A stretch of 64,000 nt of DNA from Oxytricha trifallax (GCA_000711775.1 ARYC01000038.1:21388-85387); one strand, 5' to 3'; counted from the stretch's first letter, positions 44,700 through 57,560 are shown. Made by a program: numbers and translations. The notes: a model not told the origin generated them from the sequence alone.

Positions 44700-45760
44700 T
44701 TAAAATTTAAAGTCTAAATTAAGATCCAAATTTCAACAATGGTTACAATCCTCTAAATAATAATAAATCAAACAAGTAGCAATTATTTGATAAAGCCATA
44801 ACTCTATCAATATCCATAAGCCCATCATAGTTAATTTTCGTCCCCATATTAGATGCCCAGGAAACTCTGTAAAATTAATGAACCAGTAAATCGTCATAGA
44901 CTTAAATTAAATTATAAAAATTTATTTTATTTAGTAAATATCAGATACTACTAAAGTTGTTTACGGATTTGATAAAACGTCTAAAATGCCTGAAAATCTG
45001 AAGGTAATGATTAAAATTTTATGAAGTACATAAGAATTTTAAAGGCAAACTCAGCTCTATAAAACCTTAAGATCCCCTTATGTAGCGACATTATAAGACT
45101 ACTGGGAAGAATAGGGTTTAGGGTTTATAGTCTTAGAAAGAGGTTTATACACTGTAGATTAATATTTAAGTGAAATGCAGGGTGAAATAGATTTAGACTC
45201 GAAGAAATAAATAACTCGATATGAAATCACCATGGTTCTTTCTCTACTAATATAGGTTTTATTTCGAATTTAAAACTGAAGATTTTATGTGGTATACAAT
45301 AGGTCATTGGAAAATAATCAATTGTGAATCACTTGCAAATTCTAAGAGATTCTTTTTAATGCTAAAGAAAACAAAGATTTTACATATTTTGACTAAGAAG
45401 TAGTCAAGAAAATTATAAACTTCAAGACTACATGACCCAGATGTGCCTCTTTAGACACTTTGTATAATGCTCTTGGAACTATTTCTAATGTCTCCGAAGA
45501 ATTGATAGAGGACTTAAGAAAGGGAGCATTGAAGAGTTTTGAGTTTACAGAGGAAGATAAAAGTACATTTGAAATATTGATACATATTATACTTCAATAG
45601 AAAAAATGAATAGGAAGAGTAAAAACTAATTAATCATACATATTGATGCGCTTATAAAGTAGTGGAATAATAGTGGACCAGTTACAACTGATGATATTAA
45701 GATAAATCCAGGAAAATATATTTAAAAAAGCAGGTGTATTTTGATTAGTTATTATTTTCA
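44700..45760 (+). CDS. Protein-kinase-like gene fragments
   Basis: 44,940-45,050 reads KVVYGFDKTSKMPENLKVMI then KIL, like an N-lobe with the Lys strand. 45,060-45,240 reads LRSPYVATLQDYWEEQGLGF, IVLERGLYTVDQYLSEMQGE and ITRYEITMVLSLL, like the hinge and following helix. 45,420-45,600 reads DVPLQTLCIMLLELF in one frame and SEELIEDLRKGALKSFEFTE in another, like the end of a C-lobe. No HRD or DFG motif was found between, so the catalytic core is missing or in another place. Unrelated in sequence to the adjacent TBE kinase. Confidence 0.5.
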
Positions 45761-45769
45761 ATTATAAAA

Positions 45770-46075
45770 TTTATCATTCAACTTAGGAGTACTTTAATGA
45801 AGTATCATGAATTTACAACCTGAAAGTTCATCTCTCCTACAAAGAAAGTCATAGATTAGCTCATATTTCACATGCATAGCAAACAATAACTTAGTAAAAA
45901 GGTTTTTTGCATAGGATTCCCTCTGGCCCACTGTTTCTCTTAATTCTAAACATAGATGAATCTGTCTTAGTTTATTTAATGTAAAATATGTCGTTGCTAA
46001 GCATAGTTTTTACTCATATACTTTTAAAATCTTCATAATATATATATATATAGTACTGTTACAATTACAGACATG
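45770..46075. other. AT-rich gap
   Basis: Weak frames only; TA-repeat at 46,038-46,052. IES-like. Confidence 0.35.
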
Positions 46076-46079
46076 TGCT

Positions 46080-46480
46080 ATCTTTTCTAAGCTTCCTCTG
46101 CAAAATCACTTTCAACATTGGAACTGCCAATTATTCTGAGTTTAGTGCCTAGTGGCAGACATTTTCTCCAAATAACCCTGGGAGAAATAGATCCTGCTTT
46201 TCGTAAACTACTATGTTCAATATTTGAGTTCCTCTCCCATCTCTTGTTATCTTAATGTGGGCGCTACAGAGCAAACTATACAAAGAATTCATTATTTTAA
46301 GATAAAAAATGTGGTCGTTGTGGACAATTTTCACCAATAAATATTAACTCTATTTCTGACTTCTATTTTCTAGTCTATTTAAGTCAGAGAAGATTTGTTT
46401 TGTAGCTTGTGCTTGCTAATTTTCAATGTCACATTTTAGAGATGTTTCTAGTTTAGTTTTAATTATTTCTCTTTGATACT
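46080..46480 (-). CDS. Unrecognised coding island
   Basis: Two minus frames stay open. One, from Met at 46,337, reads MVKIVHNDHIFYLKIMNSLY, then ITRDGRGTQILNIVVYEKQD and LFLPGLFGENVCHQALNSE. The other gives a basic Gln/Asn-rich product. The first has the more globular composition. No domain recognised. Confidence 0.35.
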
Positions 46481-47430
46481 GTATCTACATCTGTTATACA
46501 ATTTATTAATTAAATGTATAAATGACATTGATTATATATTTTATTGCTTAATTATAGACATTTTAATCATTTAATTGACTTATTTTCCTTTAATGAGCAT
46601 CAAGTCAATAGCAGAAATTTCTAGGAAACAGCTAATTTTAATAGTGGCACCACCCATATTCTAAGTATGTAATATTATAAGGATTTTATATTTTAAGTCA
46701 TTTTCATCAAGGGCGTCTAACATCCAAGATCCTTAAAATACCTATTACTGCAAAAGAATAAACTTTTATAATTATTAATAATTAAAGTTAATTTATTAGA
46801 TATTAAGAACACATATATTGAAAAATTAAAAAGTAATGAAATTTATTATATATTTCATTTAACTAATGAATGAAAGCAATAGAAATAAAAAAATCAAATT
46901 AAAGAAATAAATAATATGATTTAAATTTTTTCGATAATCGGGTTAATTTTCACTTTTTAAAGGCATTTTAATAAATATGTTTATATTTAATTTAGAAACT
47001 AAAAGTCATGATGTAAATTTAAAATAATTACCCAATCCATATCCTATCTTTTATTAGTACTATTCCATTTTTTGTTTTTCTTATTAATCTTGAGTTTTTA
47101 TGCTTATTGGAGTAATGATCCTATTTATAGATCTATAAGAATAAATCTCTTTAATATTATAATTATAACTTACTCAACTCCTGAATAATCATTGAGAAGT
47201 GCATCTTCATCAGTTTATTCATATTATATATCTGAAGTCTATTAGCATGTTACTACTGTAAAAAAGTATAAAGAACAAGCGAAAGACTTTAATCGTTTTT
47301 TTTGTCATCTGTTTTCCTTGTTTGAAAATATTTATACTTAATTTTTAAACGACAAAAATGCAATTATAATCCATAATATTTCTATATAGCCTTTGAATTG
47401 AAATTTTAAATACAGTGATGTTTTTTATTA
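46481..47430. other. AT-rich stretch, no gene seen
   Basis: Long AT-rich interval; no sustained frame on either strand. Confidence 0.45.
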
Positions 47431-47439
47431 CTCTTTCTG

Positions 47440-47960
47440 CATTTATCTTCAATCATAAACATTAGGGATAAAATCTTCATGCAAATAGGGCACCCATTTT
47501 GATTTTCATCCAGCTTTACAGGAATTTCGCATGAAATTTATGATTTCACGATGTTTACATGAAACTTTTGGCTTTAACTTCCATCAACCAGCTGCATGGA
47601 TTCGTCCACTTCGAATCTTGATTTTGCATGCAAACCACACATTTGTCGTTTAAATAAGACTGCTCTTCGCTCTAAATTGCTTATTCTAAATCGTCCACAT
47701 CTCGGAATTATCTCACATAATCATAGGTGTTTGGTCTGAAACTTCGAGGTATCATGAATCTAGGACCTTTGTACTTTTGCAAAAAAAGTAATGATAAACT
47801 ATAGTATAGGGTGTTAAGCAAGGGTTGCTTAACTGTGATAAAATAAGGAGAGTATATAAAAAGCAAAAACCAGGTAGTGGTTTTATTTTAGGTAAATTAT
47901 TTCGACATCCTCTTAAGTACAGAAGTAAAACGATGCTAAAATAGCTGGGATACTGCAAAC
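47440..47960 (-). CDS. RING-like zinc-finger protein fragment
   Basis: Minus strand, main block 47,740-47,440: RPNTYDYVR, FRDVDDLEQAIQSEEQSYLN, DKCVVCMQNQDSKWTNPCSW, and after a one-base step SQISCEIPVKLDENQNGCPI then CMKIL. The CxxC...C...H...CPIC pattern suggests a RING-type finger, as in ubiquitin E3 ligases, but spacing between the second and third Cys groups is not typical. A membrane-like frame at 47,958-47,755 upstream (LLLYLRGCRNN, FCFLYTLLIL) may be an N-terminal MDS or only AT-rich noise. Confidence 0.4.
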
Positions 47961-48528
47961 CCTATGTTAGGAGCATTCCTGCTGCAATATTATAAATAAA
48001 GAATAATGAACATATTGTTTGTTATTTCATATTCCTTAAAATTAAAATTGTGAATATTAGATGTTCTTTATGATTTATGGAACCCATACTAACTCAAAGA
48101 TGAGTAGTGTTAAAGCAGATAAAATCAAAATTAATTGAAAGTAAGTAATCATAATAAATGTGCAAATGTCTACATCAAAACTTTTAAACTCTCAATGTAT
48201 ATTCTTACAAAAAATTATAAAAAACTTCTTAATTTAATTTCTTATAATATCCCTAGTGTAGCCTTAGTCGTAATTGTTAAGAGCTTTTAGCATTTTAAGG
48301 ACTCTACTTTGAAATACAAAAGCTAAAATAAAGAACCAAAATGCTGGAATTTCGAAGTATGAGAATACTTTCTATAGAAAAGATAAATGAATTAATTATT
48401 ACCTGAATCTATAAAGTATTACAGCTCATATTTTCTTTAATTTGATTTAAAATGAATTTAAGAAATCAAATGAGATTCTTATATAAATTATTCAAATAAA
48501 ATCAAAAGTTTCTTTCATTGTTATTGTG
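47961..48528. other. AT-rich gap, no gene seen
   Basis: AT-rich with short frames only. Confidence 0.4.
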
Positions 48529-48529
48529 A

Positions 48530-49175
48530 CCATGTGATGGCTAATTTTTTACATATTATCCCTTAAATCCACTTCTCCCAATATCTTTCTATAATGCCTT
48601 ATGAGGCGGAATGTTTTATACTTAACCTAAGAATTCGTAAGCCTTCTATTAATCCATTTATCTGTTTACGTAGTATTTTTGGCATCATTAGTTTTACACT
48701 GTAATTTATGTTGTTTCTCTTACTTCTATCCCATCCAAACTAAATAGCAAGTACAATACTTTTACTCACTTGGTTTTAGTTTGCTTGAAGAGTCTTATTT
48801 GTGTTTTACTAAAGTTTTATTATGTTGAAATTAGTCTAAGCATCTTTCTTTTGACTTGGCATAATAGCAGTGTTAGAACCACTCATTATCATGATATTTC
48901 TACTTTAATTATTTTAAGGCAACTGAATATCGTTTGTGTTAACTCCTCTCAGTTGATCTTGGCTATTCCAACCCATTTATGAGCCAGTAAAATAAGATTG
49001 ATTATTGGAATCAGATCCAATCTAGCCTAAACTTGAGAACATATTGTCGTTTTTTTCAATAGTCTATGCTTGCTCTTTGGTCTTTGAGAAATATTTTGTC
49101 TATAACTTTCTTTATTATTGAGATAATGGAAATTTTGGATCATAAACTGGAGTAAGCTTTCTAAACTGAAGAGGT
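48530..49175 (-). CDS. Asn/Gln/Ser-rich protein segment
   Basis: Continuous minus-strand frame of about 210 codons when TAA/TAG are Gln: KFPLSQQQRKLQTKYFSKTK, NDNMFSSLGQIGSDSNNQSY, FTGSQMGWNSQDQLRGVNTN, NTNKTLQANQNQVSKSIVLA, then FGWDRSKRNNINYSVKLMMP and EGLRILRLSIKHSASQGIIE. The length of TGA-free sequence is good support for coding. Looks disordered; function unknown. Confidence 0.55.
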
Positions 49176-49179
49176 ATGG

Positions 49180-49759
49180 GACTCAAGCTTGTAATACAAC
49201 AACAAAAATTTAACTTTCTGTATTAATTGAATAGATTTTTAAAATAACCTAAATAATGGTATTTATCTTAATTATTTATGAAAATAAAATCAATCATTAT
49301 ACTCAAAGTTAAAAATAAATACAATAATCTGTTAAGTTTATTCTAAGATGATATCTGCATCTGAATGTTTAAATTAAGCTTTATTCTGTTTTGAAAAAAG
49401 AGTTATTAATTTGAAGTTGTAAAAGTATACTTTGAATATGACTCTATTATTTATATTTTAATAAAACAGTATATAAATTTAAATTATAAATAAGAAAAAA
49501 ATTAATTTATTAACTTAAATTTGTCTGTAGAATCAGTACTCTAAATTTTGTATTACTAATTATAAAAATTAAATTTGATTCTCTTAAAACATGGGATTAT
49601 AAATGGTTTTAGTGAAGAAATTTTACAGGTGTTTTAGGGGGATTATTTTAGCATTAATTTTCTTATTTTTGGTTTTTGCTAGTACATATGTTAATAGAAT
49701 ATCTATATAAATACAATCATTTAATTGCTTATTATAATAGAAGCAGACTTATTGTTCAA
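49180..49759. other. AT-rich flank of TBE copy B
   Basis: No frame of note; the element inserted into this AT-rich DNA at an AAT site. Confidence 0.45.
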
Positions 49760-49909
49760 AATCAAAACCCCAAACCCTTTCAGTAATTTGATTCAGTTCT
49801 TGATTGATAAAAGTAGATTATAAAGGCGTTCTTTATTAGGGTTTTAATAGGGTTTATGTTTAAATATTATTAATTTAAGTGAGTATAACATGCGAGTTTG
49901 TAAGATATT

Positions 49910-51357
49910 TCACACAAACATAAGCTTAGAGTCATGTGTCAGTTCTCTGAATTTTATCCTTCTAAGTTGATGTTTGATTATTTCTATAGTTTGTTTATTC
50001 TCTTAGCTTGGCTTGATAATAGTTGAGTATGCAAGTTCTCTGAGACCTCCATTTATTTCATTTTTATTGAGATATTGTTTGATTCTCTGCTTAGAATCTC
50101 TCTCACCTCTGCAGCTAAAGTAATCGTTTCTTGGCATGTCGCTCTCTATTATTATTACTGCTAGAGCCCAGATATCCCATTAAGTGTCTCCATCTCTCCA
50201 ATCCTCTCTCTCTGGGAAATATCCAGGAGTGCCGTATACATTTCCTTATGCAGAGGCTTGCACTCTTTGAGCTCTGTTGAAGTCAATAATATAAACTCTA
50301 AGAGGCTGAAAGTTCATCATGATGTTCTCTGGCTTTAAGTCTCTATGAACATAACCTAGCTTGTGAAGCTCTTCAATCCCTTCAACTATCTGCTATACTA
50401 TCTAGCTAATTTATCTCTGACATCTATTGTCAGATAAGAATTCTCTGTAAGTCATTTCAAGTAAAGGAAGCCTGAAGGCTACATGATCTTTACCAAGTAA
50501 AATAGCATCAAGCTAGATGATATGCCTGCACTCATTTAACTTTGCCTTTTAAAGAGCATAATACTCATTAGCAAATTCCATTTTGAATTTGTCATCAGCA
50601 AGGAAGTAATTGAAAAGATATATCTTGTAAGCATATTAGTCATTAGTAATGATTCTCTTCTCTATTTTATCTTCAAGAGTGAGATAGCTTTCTAGGCAAG
50701 AATATAAGTCAATAATTTTTAATATAGGAATCTTCATTGCCTCTATTTTAACCATGATTTTATTGATCTCAGAGACTGGAAAGTTCTTGACTGCTTTCTT
50801 CATTTTAACTTACTTCTAGACTTCAACTCTAAGAGACTCCACTGGGTTTCTTGATCTTCTCTTTTAGAGGAATCTATTCCCTGTAGGTTCATGAATAAAG
50901 ACAAAACTTTAATTGTGCTTTTTCTTTAAGTGCACTTTGAGGTCTCTAGTATGAGAATATGGCTTCTCACAGAACTCACAGACATACTTCCCATCTTTCT
51001 TTTAATGCTTGAGATATAACCTTGGCATATCGTTGTGTATATCACTCAAGTGTCTCTTATAAGTTGACTTGTAAGGTAAAACTTTATTGCATTCTTTGCA
51101 TTAATAGTCAACTTCGGCTGGTATTTATTAATGCTCTATGACGGGTTGTTTAACCTCCTCCTCAATTTGCACAGCTTCTTTGATGACCTTTTACTTAACT
51201 TATATTTAAATCTCAAAGCTAGACTGGTCAAAGTTGTCATAAGTAGGCTCCCACTGAGTAAGCGTCTCTGGTCTCTACTTTTTCTTGGTTGCTGGAATGA
51301 TAATTTTTATTGACTTTACCCAAGTAATGCCGCTCTTCTTAACAGGTTAGCGCTCAT
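49910..51357 (-). CDS. TBE zinc-finger/kinase protein (57 kDa), copy B
   Basis: ATG complement at 51,357 (MSANLLRRAALLG). Fingers YQCKECNKVLPYKSTYKRHL and CEFCEKPYSHTRDLKVHLKK, each with CxxC and His pairs. Kinase part: GYVHRDLKPENIMMNF, YIIDFNRAQR in place of a DFG segment, YGTPGYFPEREDWRDGDT and WDIWALAVIIIESDMPRN. Stop TGA at 49,910-49,912. Annotated span is 1,448 bp, the same as copy A and one base short of a multiple of three; here the break is near an A-run at about 51,280. The protein is expected to act with the transposase; kinase competence uncertain. Confidence 0.87.
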
Positions 51358-51917
51358 TTTAGTTTGCTGATAAGTTTTATTATAATAATGATAAAATATA
51401 CCTTGATAAACTATAATAGTTATAAGACACTCTCGTAGATTTTTGGCTAAGAAGTAAGAAAATTACTAACCATAAATGACTGTAAGTTGACATATTTTAT
51501 GAGAATTTTATTCGTTTTAGTAAATTAAAATACTCCTAATGAAGTTTTGTTTCTCTAGGAGGTCCTCCAAATTTATTTTGAACTTAATTTGGAGATAATG
51601 TTATTAAACATTTTTAAAATTAAAAAGCTCCTAATTAAGTTATAACCTTAAAATTTAACTCCTAATAAAGTTTGAACTTAATTTGGAGGACCTTCTAAAA
51701 TAATAAAACATTATTAGGAGCAATTTAATGGAGAAAGTTTGATAAAAATGGAAATCAATCTGTAAAACTTGGAGCAAGTTCTTCCATCTTTATCTTTTTA
51801 TCTGATTCAGGTTGACCTCCAAGTAGATCTCCCTATTTAGTAGTAAAATTTTATTAAGTTCAGAATGGATATCCATAATTTTAAATTTCATTAACATTTC
51901 TAGAAAGAGGAAGCAAG
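51358..51917. promoter_or_regulatory. Divergent intergenic region of TBE copy B with nested inverted repeats
   Basis: Arms AGGTCCTCCAAATT (51,560-51,573) and AATTTGGAGGACCT (51,680-51,693) are exact complements about 106 bp apart. CTCCTAAT words recur at about 51,533, 51,647 and 51,660, and a complementary ATTAGGAG lies at 51,712. Position and layout match copy A, while the repeat sequence is different. No coding frame. Shared promoter or protein-binding site is inferred. Confidence 0.6.
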
Positions 51918-52690
51918 ATGGAGTCTATGAATGATGCAATGAAGAGAATTTAATCTCAAGATTTAATAGGAAAATTTCGAAGTAAAGAGGACCTTTATAG
52001 ATATTTGGTATAGCAAGGTAAGTTCTTAAGTAAGATTAATAAATCCATTATAGTTGGATTGTTCTTGCCAACTTAGGAGGGAACTAAAATCTCATTCTTA
52101 AAAGCCTTACTGAGTGAAGACAAAAAAGCTTTTAAGTCTAATGAAATTAGGATGATAGAGATACCTAACTACCCTGAAATATCAGTGACAAACCTATATG
52201 ACGATGCTATGAGTGATCCAGTCGTAGCTCTCTACCTTCCATCAAAGCTACAGCTCTCTAATAAGTTGCCAGAGAGAAACTTCTTCCTTGGTGTTCTTGC
52301 AACTCTGAAACCTGAGTACTTAAATGAAGTTATTTAAGAAGCTCATAAGAAACGCTACAGCATCTCTCCTGGAATTAAAATCAGCGACACCTGGCTCTAG
52401 GAACTACAGAAGCATCCAATCATCTCTAGTAAGCTTAGTCTTCTAACTTTATAGAAAAACCTGGTACTGCTATATACTTGATGAAAGAGCGCAGCAAATT
52501 TAATAAAGAGAGAAAGTCTCAAGTAAAGCATGAATTGAGTAAGAGACTCTTCAAAGATTTCTAAAAGCCAGACGAGATGAACATAGATGCAGGGGCTGGC
52601 ACTAAGAGAAAAAACATGGGCCCAAGCAAGCCTTAAGAGGAAGAAAAGAAAGAGAATCCAAATCCCTTTACGGGCAAATTTAATATGTGA
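51918..52690 (+). CDS. TBE 22-kDa protein, copy B
   Basis: ATG at 51,918 (MESMNDAMKRIQSQDLIGKF). Contains FRSKEDLYRYLVQQGKFLSK, FLPTQEGTKISFLKALLSED, IRMIEIPNYPEISVTNLYDD, LPERNFFLGVLATLKPEYLN, ISPGIKISDTWLQELQKHPI, MKERSKFNKERKSQVKHELS and FKDFQKPDEMNIDAGAGTKR; stop TGA 52,688-52,690. One frame step near 52,460. Several TAA/TAG codons align with Gln-compatible positions in copy A. Conserved in TBEs but function unknown. Confidence 0.82.
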
Positions 52691-52696
52691 ACTTAT

Positions 52697-53745
52697 TCAT
52701 TCGTTTAAATCTAATACTTATTTATAAACACAAAATCTACCTTCTTTTACCGATAATTTAGCCTTATCATCGCTGACTCTTTTAGCAGCACTCTTTATAA
52801 AATTGACTGTATCTATCTTAAAGTCGTGCATTAAGTGATAGAGTAGAAGTTTCTTGTAGTGGCCTTTCAATAATCCCAATATAATTCAATTCCATTGAAC
52901 TAAGGGCTGTAAGGAACATTAAATACAGGTGTTATATTTAGCCTTTCATATTCCTTCCTTGAGTCTTTAGTTTTATGAACTGACAAGTTATCAACGAACA
53001 GAATAATCTCTTAGTCAGCGTACTTATCTCTGAGTTATTGCAAGAACTTAATATATTATTCAGTCTTTATAGAACGAGGGTGAATAACATAAGTCTCGAG
53101 GCCACTATCTTCACTTATTCCACCAAGAATAGCATGAGTTTAAACCTTAACCTTTTAGTCATAAACTTCTATATTACTATACCTCTTGTACCAAGACCTT
53201 GATATAAAGGTATTGAATGTAAATACAGCTTCATCAGCATGTATGAACTTTATATTATGCTCTTAAGACCTCTGCATTTAATCGAATATATAATTTAAAT
53301 TAGTCTTATAAAATGGAACATTAAAGTCAATCACTCTCTTAATGCGATTGACTGTCTTGTAAGATATTCCGTTCTTTTTATATATGTTAGCTATCGATTA
53401 AGCAGAGATATGAAGCTCAGGAAATTGGCGATGAAACATCACAGCTCTCGAGGCCAGAGAGAAGTGAGCCCAGTATTTAAGAGTATTATCACTAATTAGA
53501 TAATCGATATGATGCTGCTAAGATTTTTGAGGTCTTTTAGGCTTAGAATTAAGATGCTATCTCTTTAATTCAATGCTAATAGACAGTGAGACCTCACAGT
53601 TGCAGGAGATTTATGGAGTAAGTCTTGCAATAGATGTATAATTCAGAACAAGCTAGAGTTATTCACTATATTCATCACATCCATATCGCAACTTAAACAA
53701 TAAATCTATATACTCACTGTCATAAACTGACCCCAAACCTCTAAT
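52697..53745 (-). CDS. TBE transposase (DD34E), copy B
   Basis: Minus strand, 1,049 bp, stop TGA 52,697-52,699. N-terminus GLGSVYDSEYIDLLFKLRYG with the helix-turn-helix region, YWAHFSLASRAVMFHRQFPE, catalytic HADEAVF, YVIHPRSIKTEQYIKFLQQL, LFVDNLSVHKTKD and YSPQFNGIELYWG, ending KEGRFCVYKQVLDLNE. From the HTH through the DDE core it reads without the break seen in copy A. The initiator ATG of the other copies is ATT here (53,743-53,745), so initiation is in doubt. Best preserved core in the window. Confidence 0.88.
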
Positions 53746-53929
53746 ACACACTAATATACAATACATTTAAACATAAAACCCCTACATAAACCCTATTAAA
53801 ACCCTAATAAAGTATGCACTAATAGTCTACTTTTATCAATCAAACTACTGAAAGGGTTTTAGGGTTTTGAATGTCTTTAGTGCATTACCCTCTAAATTAT
53901 GTAATACTTAGCTTTTATTTCCTATTTAT

Positions 53930-56900
53930 TCGTCCAACGTCTAAATAATTTTCCCTTCTCTATGATTCAAGAAATGACTAATTCATGCTTCTGCCAAGGT
54001 TTGTACCAGTAAAAGCTCCATTATTTCCTGCTTAGACCATATTTACTGAGGAGCCCACGCCATTATATGAATTTTCAAGTGGCTAGTTCTAATTTGACAT
54101 CTATTGTTAGAAAGAGAGTTAATATTTGTTATTCGCTGAAAATTAAATTATAAAAATATAAAATTTCCTTCTTCAGCTTAAATTTTGTAGAGCACTAACC
54201 TGAAATTCTACTTTGATGAGCATTCATTTCTCTTTTGTTGTTGGATTTTATACTACCATTGATAGTCATGAAATCTATATCTTCTTTAGTTTCTTCACTA
54301 ATAATACTGTAAGCAATCCTGTGGTCTTTAATTTTAGGTTACTTCTTTAGATAGCTGCTACCAATGTCTGTTGTTTCAATATTAATGTCTTATCAATTCA
54401 GATCCCTATTTACTTTAGCGTTAATTTAATCATTTTTCATTATATTCTTCAAGTACTTAGGTTTTGACTATCTTGACAGTTTAATCCTGGACCTTTATGC
54501 AATTAAGTTTGAAGTTTATCATTCTCTTCTTTGAAACTTTTGCAAATTTCAATCAACTTTCTTCGCTTATCTTTCCAAATGTCCACGGCCTCTTAGTCTT
54601 GCTCCTCTATCAAATTTAACTCATGTCTCAATGATTCTAGTTTACCTCAGATTAAAATTTCTTTTTCATGTGAGAAATCTCTCGATTTACTACATTTAGG
54701 GTTCATTGAGTTTATCTTTGGACCTTAATTCTTGGATTCTATCTTCTTTTGATTCTTAAAGATTCATTACTTTTACTAAATTAAGGTTTTAGAGAACCTC
54801 AAATTCCCTTGCTTTGCCTTCCAACTCTTCAAGCCTCTTTGAATTTGTCTGCTTGTAAACATACCAAAGAAAATTTGTTGACTTATTTTAATTAAACTAT
54901 CAAGCTATACTAAATAAGCTTCTACTTCTCTCCCCTTTCACTTTTGAGCTCATCTTTCAGTTACTCAATAATCTTCTTTTAAGCAACAATTTCATGCTAA
55001 GATTATTCAAGCTCTCTCATCAAAACCTTCTCTATCTTCTCTCCTTCATCCAATTATTCCCATATTAAGGTGTTAGAAGTGAGTTAGTCCCTTACTTAGA
55101 TTATCAAATTTTTTTACATAAGATTGTTTGATAAGATCAGTCTTGAATCTATCAAATCTTTTTAGCTTCCTTATCACCTCCTGCAACTTAATTACAAAAG
55201 CTACATAAATAGTTGCGAAACTTTTTTATTATACTTCCTCTCTTTACTCTTTTTCATTAACTTTATGACTTTCAAATTCTTTCATCATTCTTTAAAAATA
55301 AGCTTAATCCCCAGTAAGTTAGCCTTAATTTACAGACGAGGATCTATGTAGTTCAGAAGATGTTGAAATATTCTTAATCGTCAAGTTACTAATGTTTATG
55401 GTGGTTCTAATAAAAATTATTAAAATTTAAGGCAAAAATGAAGATTGATTCAAGAGTTGAGGCTAGCCAATGACTTTAGACAGGTCTTTAAACATTTCAG
55501 CTTTATTTTTCATCACTGTATCTACATTATTAACATTTTCTCTCACGTCTGCCATCACTCTAGAATTTGAATTTATCTGAAATTCTGAGAACTTTTTCCT
55601 GCACTTATCTAATTCCAATTATCTTTAATTTAGTTCTCTGTCAAGTCCAATCTGATTTTATCAGACAATATCTTTTCCATTTCTTATATGTTATCTTTGA
55701 CAACCCTTAACTGTCTAGTACATGTGTCAAGTTCATAAATTAATTGATTCCCTTTACTAAACACTTTAGTTCTTATAATTTTATCAATTTCTTTCTTAGC
55801 ATGTTTAAGTTTTTCCTCTATGTTGAGAAGCTACCTATCTTTTATGTAATGTAGGTTTTCATACTATACCTATTGCATTGCGAATGTCTTGCATCTCGAC
55901 CTCATCTCAACTTCACCTGTTTACAAAAGATCTATATGCCTCTTCAAAACAGTCATTCAAATCATTTTAAGAAATTACCATTCCCAAACCAGATGTAATT
56001 GTTTCAATTTCAAGGCATTTGTTCTTTATTTGGATAAGAAACTTCTAAGCAATACAGACTTTATTTATGATGTCTAAATGATTTCTCTTGTCTGTTTTAT
56101 TATCTCTAGTACTGTCAAACTACTGGCATGGATGAATGTAAAATTCAAAATGCTTTCCATTTATAGCAAAAACTCTTGTCAAAGCACTTGTTTCTTTATC
56201 AAGCATTTGATAGGAGGATTAAAACAAGAATCTCTAAACTTCATTTGATATCACTTCAATTTCTACTAAAGCCAATTCTTGTTGAGCAATTACATTTTAG
56301 TTCATGATATCTTATTGTTTCTCAAGAGCTTATAAAAATTAAAGATACAAAAGAGCAGTGTTTATAAAATTAACATTGAGTGAGTCGCCAATTTATTGAC
56401 TCCTTATAATCTAGTATTTCTCTAATCTTTTGATTTTGTTTATTTAAAAATTGTCCCAATTTGTTTTTATTTTACATTGCACTTCTTCATTGATTTGTAA
56501 TAAGATTCTACCATATTCATGCAAATCATTTGGAACTGGTTTATTACCTAACAATATCATAACTATTTTCTTTAATTATCTTGACATAAGTAAAGTCTAA
56601 AGATACTACTTTTTCTCATTTAAGAAGTCAAAGTACTTGTTGAGATTCCCCACAGAATATTAATCCTCGTGATTGAATTTAACTTTAAGGTACTACTTTA
56701 ATTAGCTATCAACCGACATAAAATTGCTGTAAATATAACTTCTGAAGTTCTTATCAACATTTATCATTGAATAGTCTAGATATTAGTAATCTCTATTTGA
56801 AATTTTTCCCATGCATGCTTTGTTCTCTTTGAAAGTCTTAAGGTTAATGCTGCTAGATTCAAACATTCCACTAATTAAAGTAAACTATGATGGTGCCAAG

Positions 56901-57560
56901 GCAATTTTCATCTATTATGGGCAAAACTGATCTCTGCCACTGATTGTTATCATTCATTGTGCAGTTTCCGTCTATATTCAGAGAAAAATAATTCGTGGAT
57001 AGCAGTGTAAACATGAAATCCGTTTGTATAGGTTGCTTTCATTTCATCAAAATGAGAAAGCTATTATACCAACTTATTAATTTTAATAAGCTCATTTTGT
57101 GGTTTTACCATCTCCTTTTTCTAATAAAAAGCTTGCACTGCTGTTAAGACTAGAAAGAATCCCATAGTAAGAAAGCTAAACTAATTCACTCGAATATGAT
57201 GAAGCTCTCTCGATGTCGTCATTTAACTCTAACTTATACATAATTTATTCCATTACTGTAAAGTTATCTTTGACTAATTCCATTTCTTGATGAAAAGTAT
57301 GGTTATTCTCTTTTCTTTAGCTACACAGTCAATAGAAATATTTGATAGATCGTTTTTATAGCCTATATCTGCTATCAAATTTTTCTTTGTAGGACTCATG
57401 TGACCAACATCTGAACTTCCATTGATTTCTGATTTATCTGGACTCTTTTGCTTTATAGCACTAGACTAAGTTTAGCTGAATAAGGCTTCGTCACCTTCCT
57501 CCCAGAAGGTAAGCCACTTAGTACAAATTTCTCCAGAGTGGAAATGGATTGAGCATTTGA
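53930..57560 (-). CDS. Very long coiled-coil protein in several islands
   Basis: Minus strand. N-terminal block near 57,550-57,340: IHFHSGEICTKWLTFWEEGD, SSAIKQKSPDKSEINGSSDV and GHMSPTKKNLIADIGYKNDL. Then charged, Leu-rich islands down the locus, for example NQLIYELDTCTRQLRVVKDN, IQEMEKILSDKIRLDLTEN (about 55,740-55,620), MADVRENVNNVDTVMKNKAE (about 55,555), GEKIEKVLMRELEQ (about 55,030) and LESLRHELNLIEEQDQEAVD with DIWKDKRRKLIEICKSFKEE (about 54,640-54,520). Heptad-type composition throughout suggests a rod-like cytoskeletal, basal-body or ciliary protein. Frame steps and AT-rich gaps are frequent. It may be more than one gene; no family recognised. Confidence 0.5.

Larger units (their letters stand above)
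49763..53869 (-). mobile_element. TBE-type transposon, copy B, full length, inverted
   Basis: 4,107 bp between CAAAACCCCAAACCC (49,763) and the complement ending TTTTAGGGTTTTG at 53,869. Target duplication AAT at 49,760-49,762 and 53,870-53,872. Same gene plan as copy A but in reverse orientation: zinc-finger/kinase (-), 22-kDa (+), transposase (-). Terminal repeats about 49,763-49,880 and 53,745-53,869. The tip near 53,860 has mutated from GGGG to AGGG. Better preserved in the transposase than copy A. Confidence 0.93.

Noticed and set aside
45108-45128. Two TTTAGGG units resembling plant-type telomere repeat
   Set aside because: They fall in frame in a kinase-like coding island (QGLGF) and are not in tandem array; coincidence.
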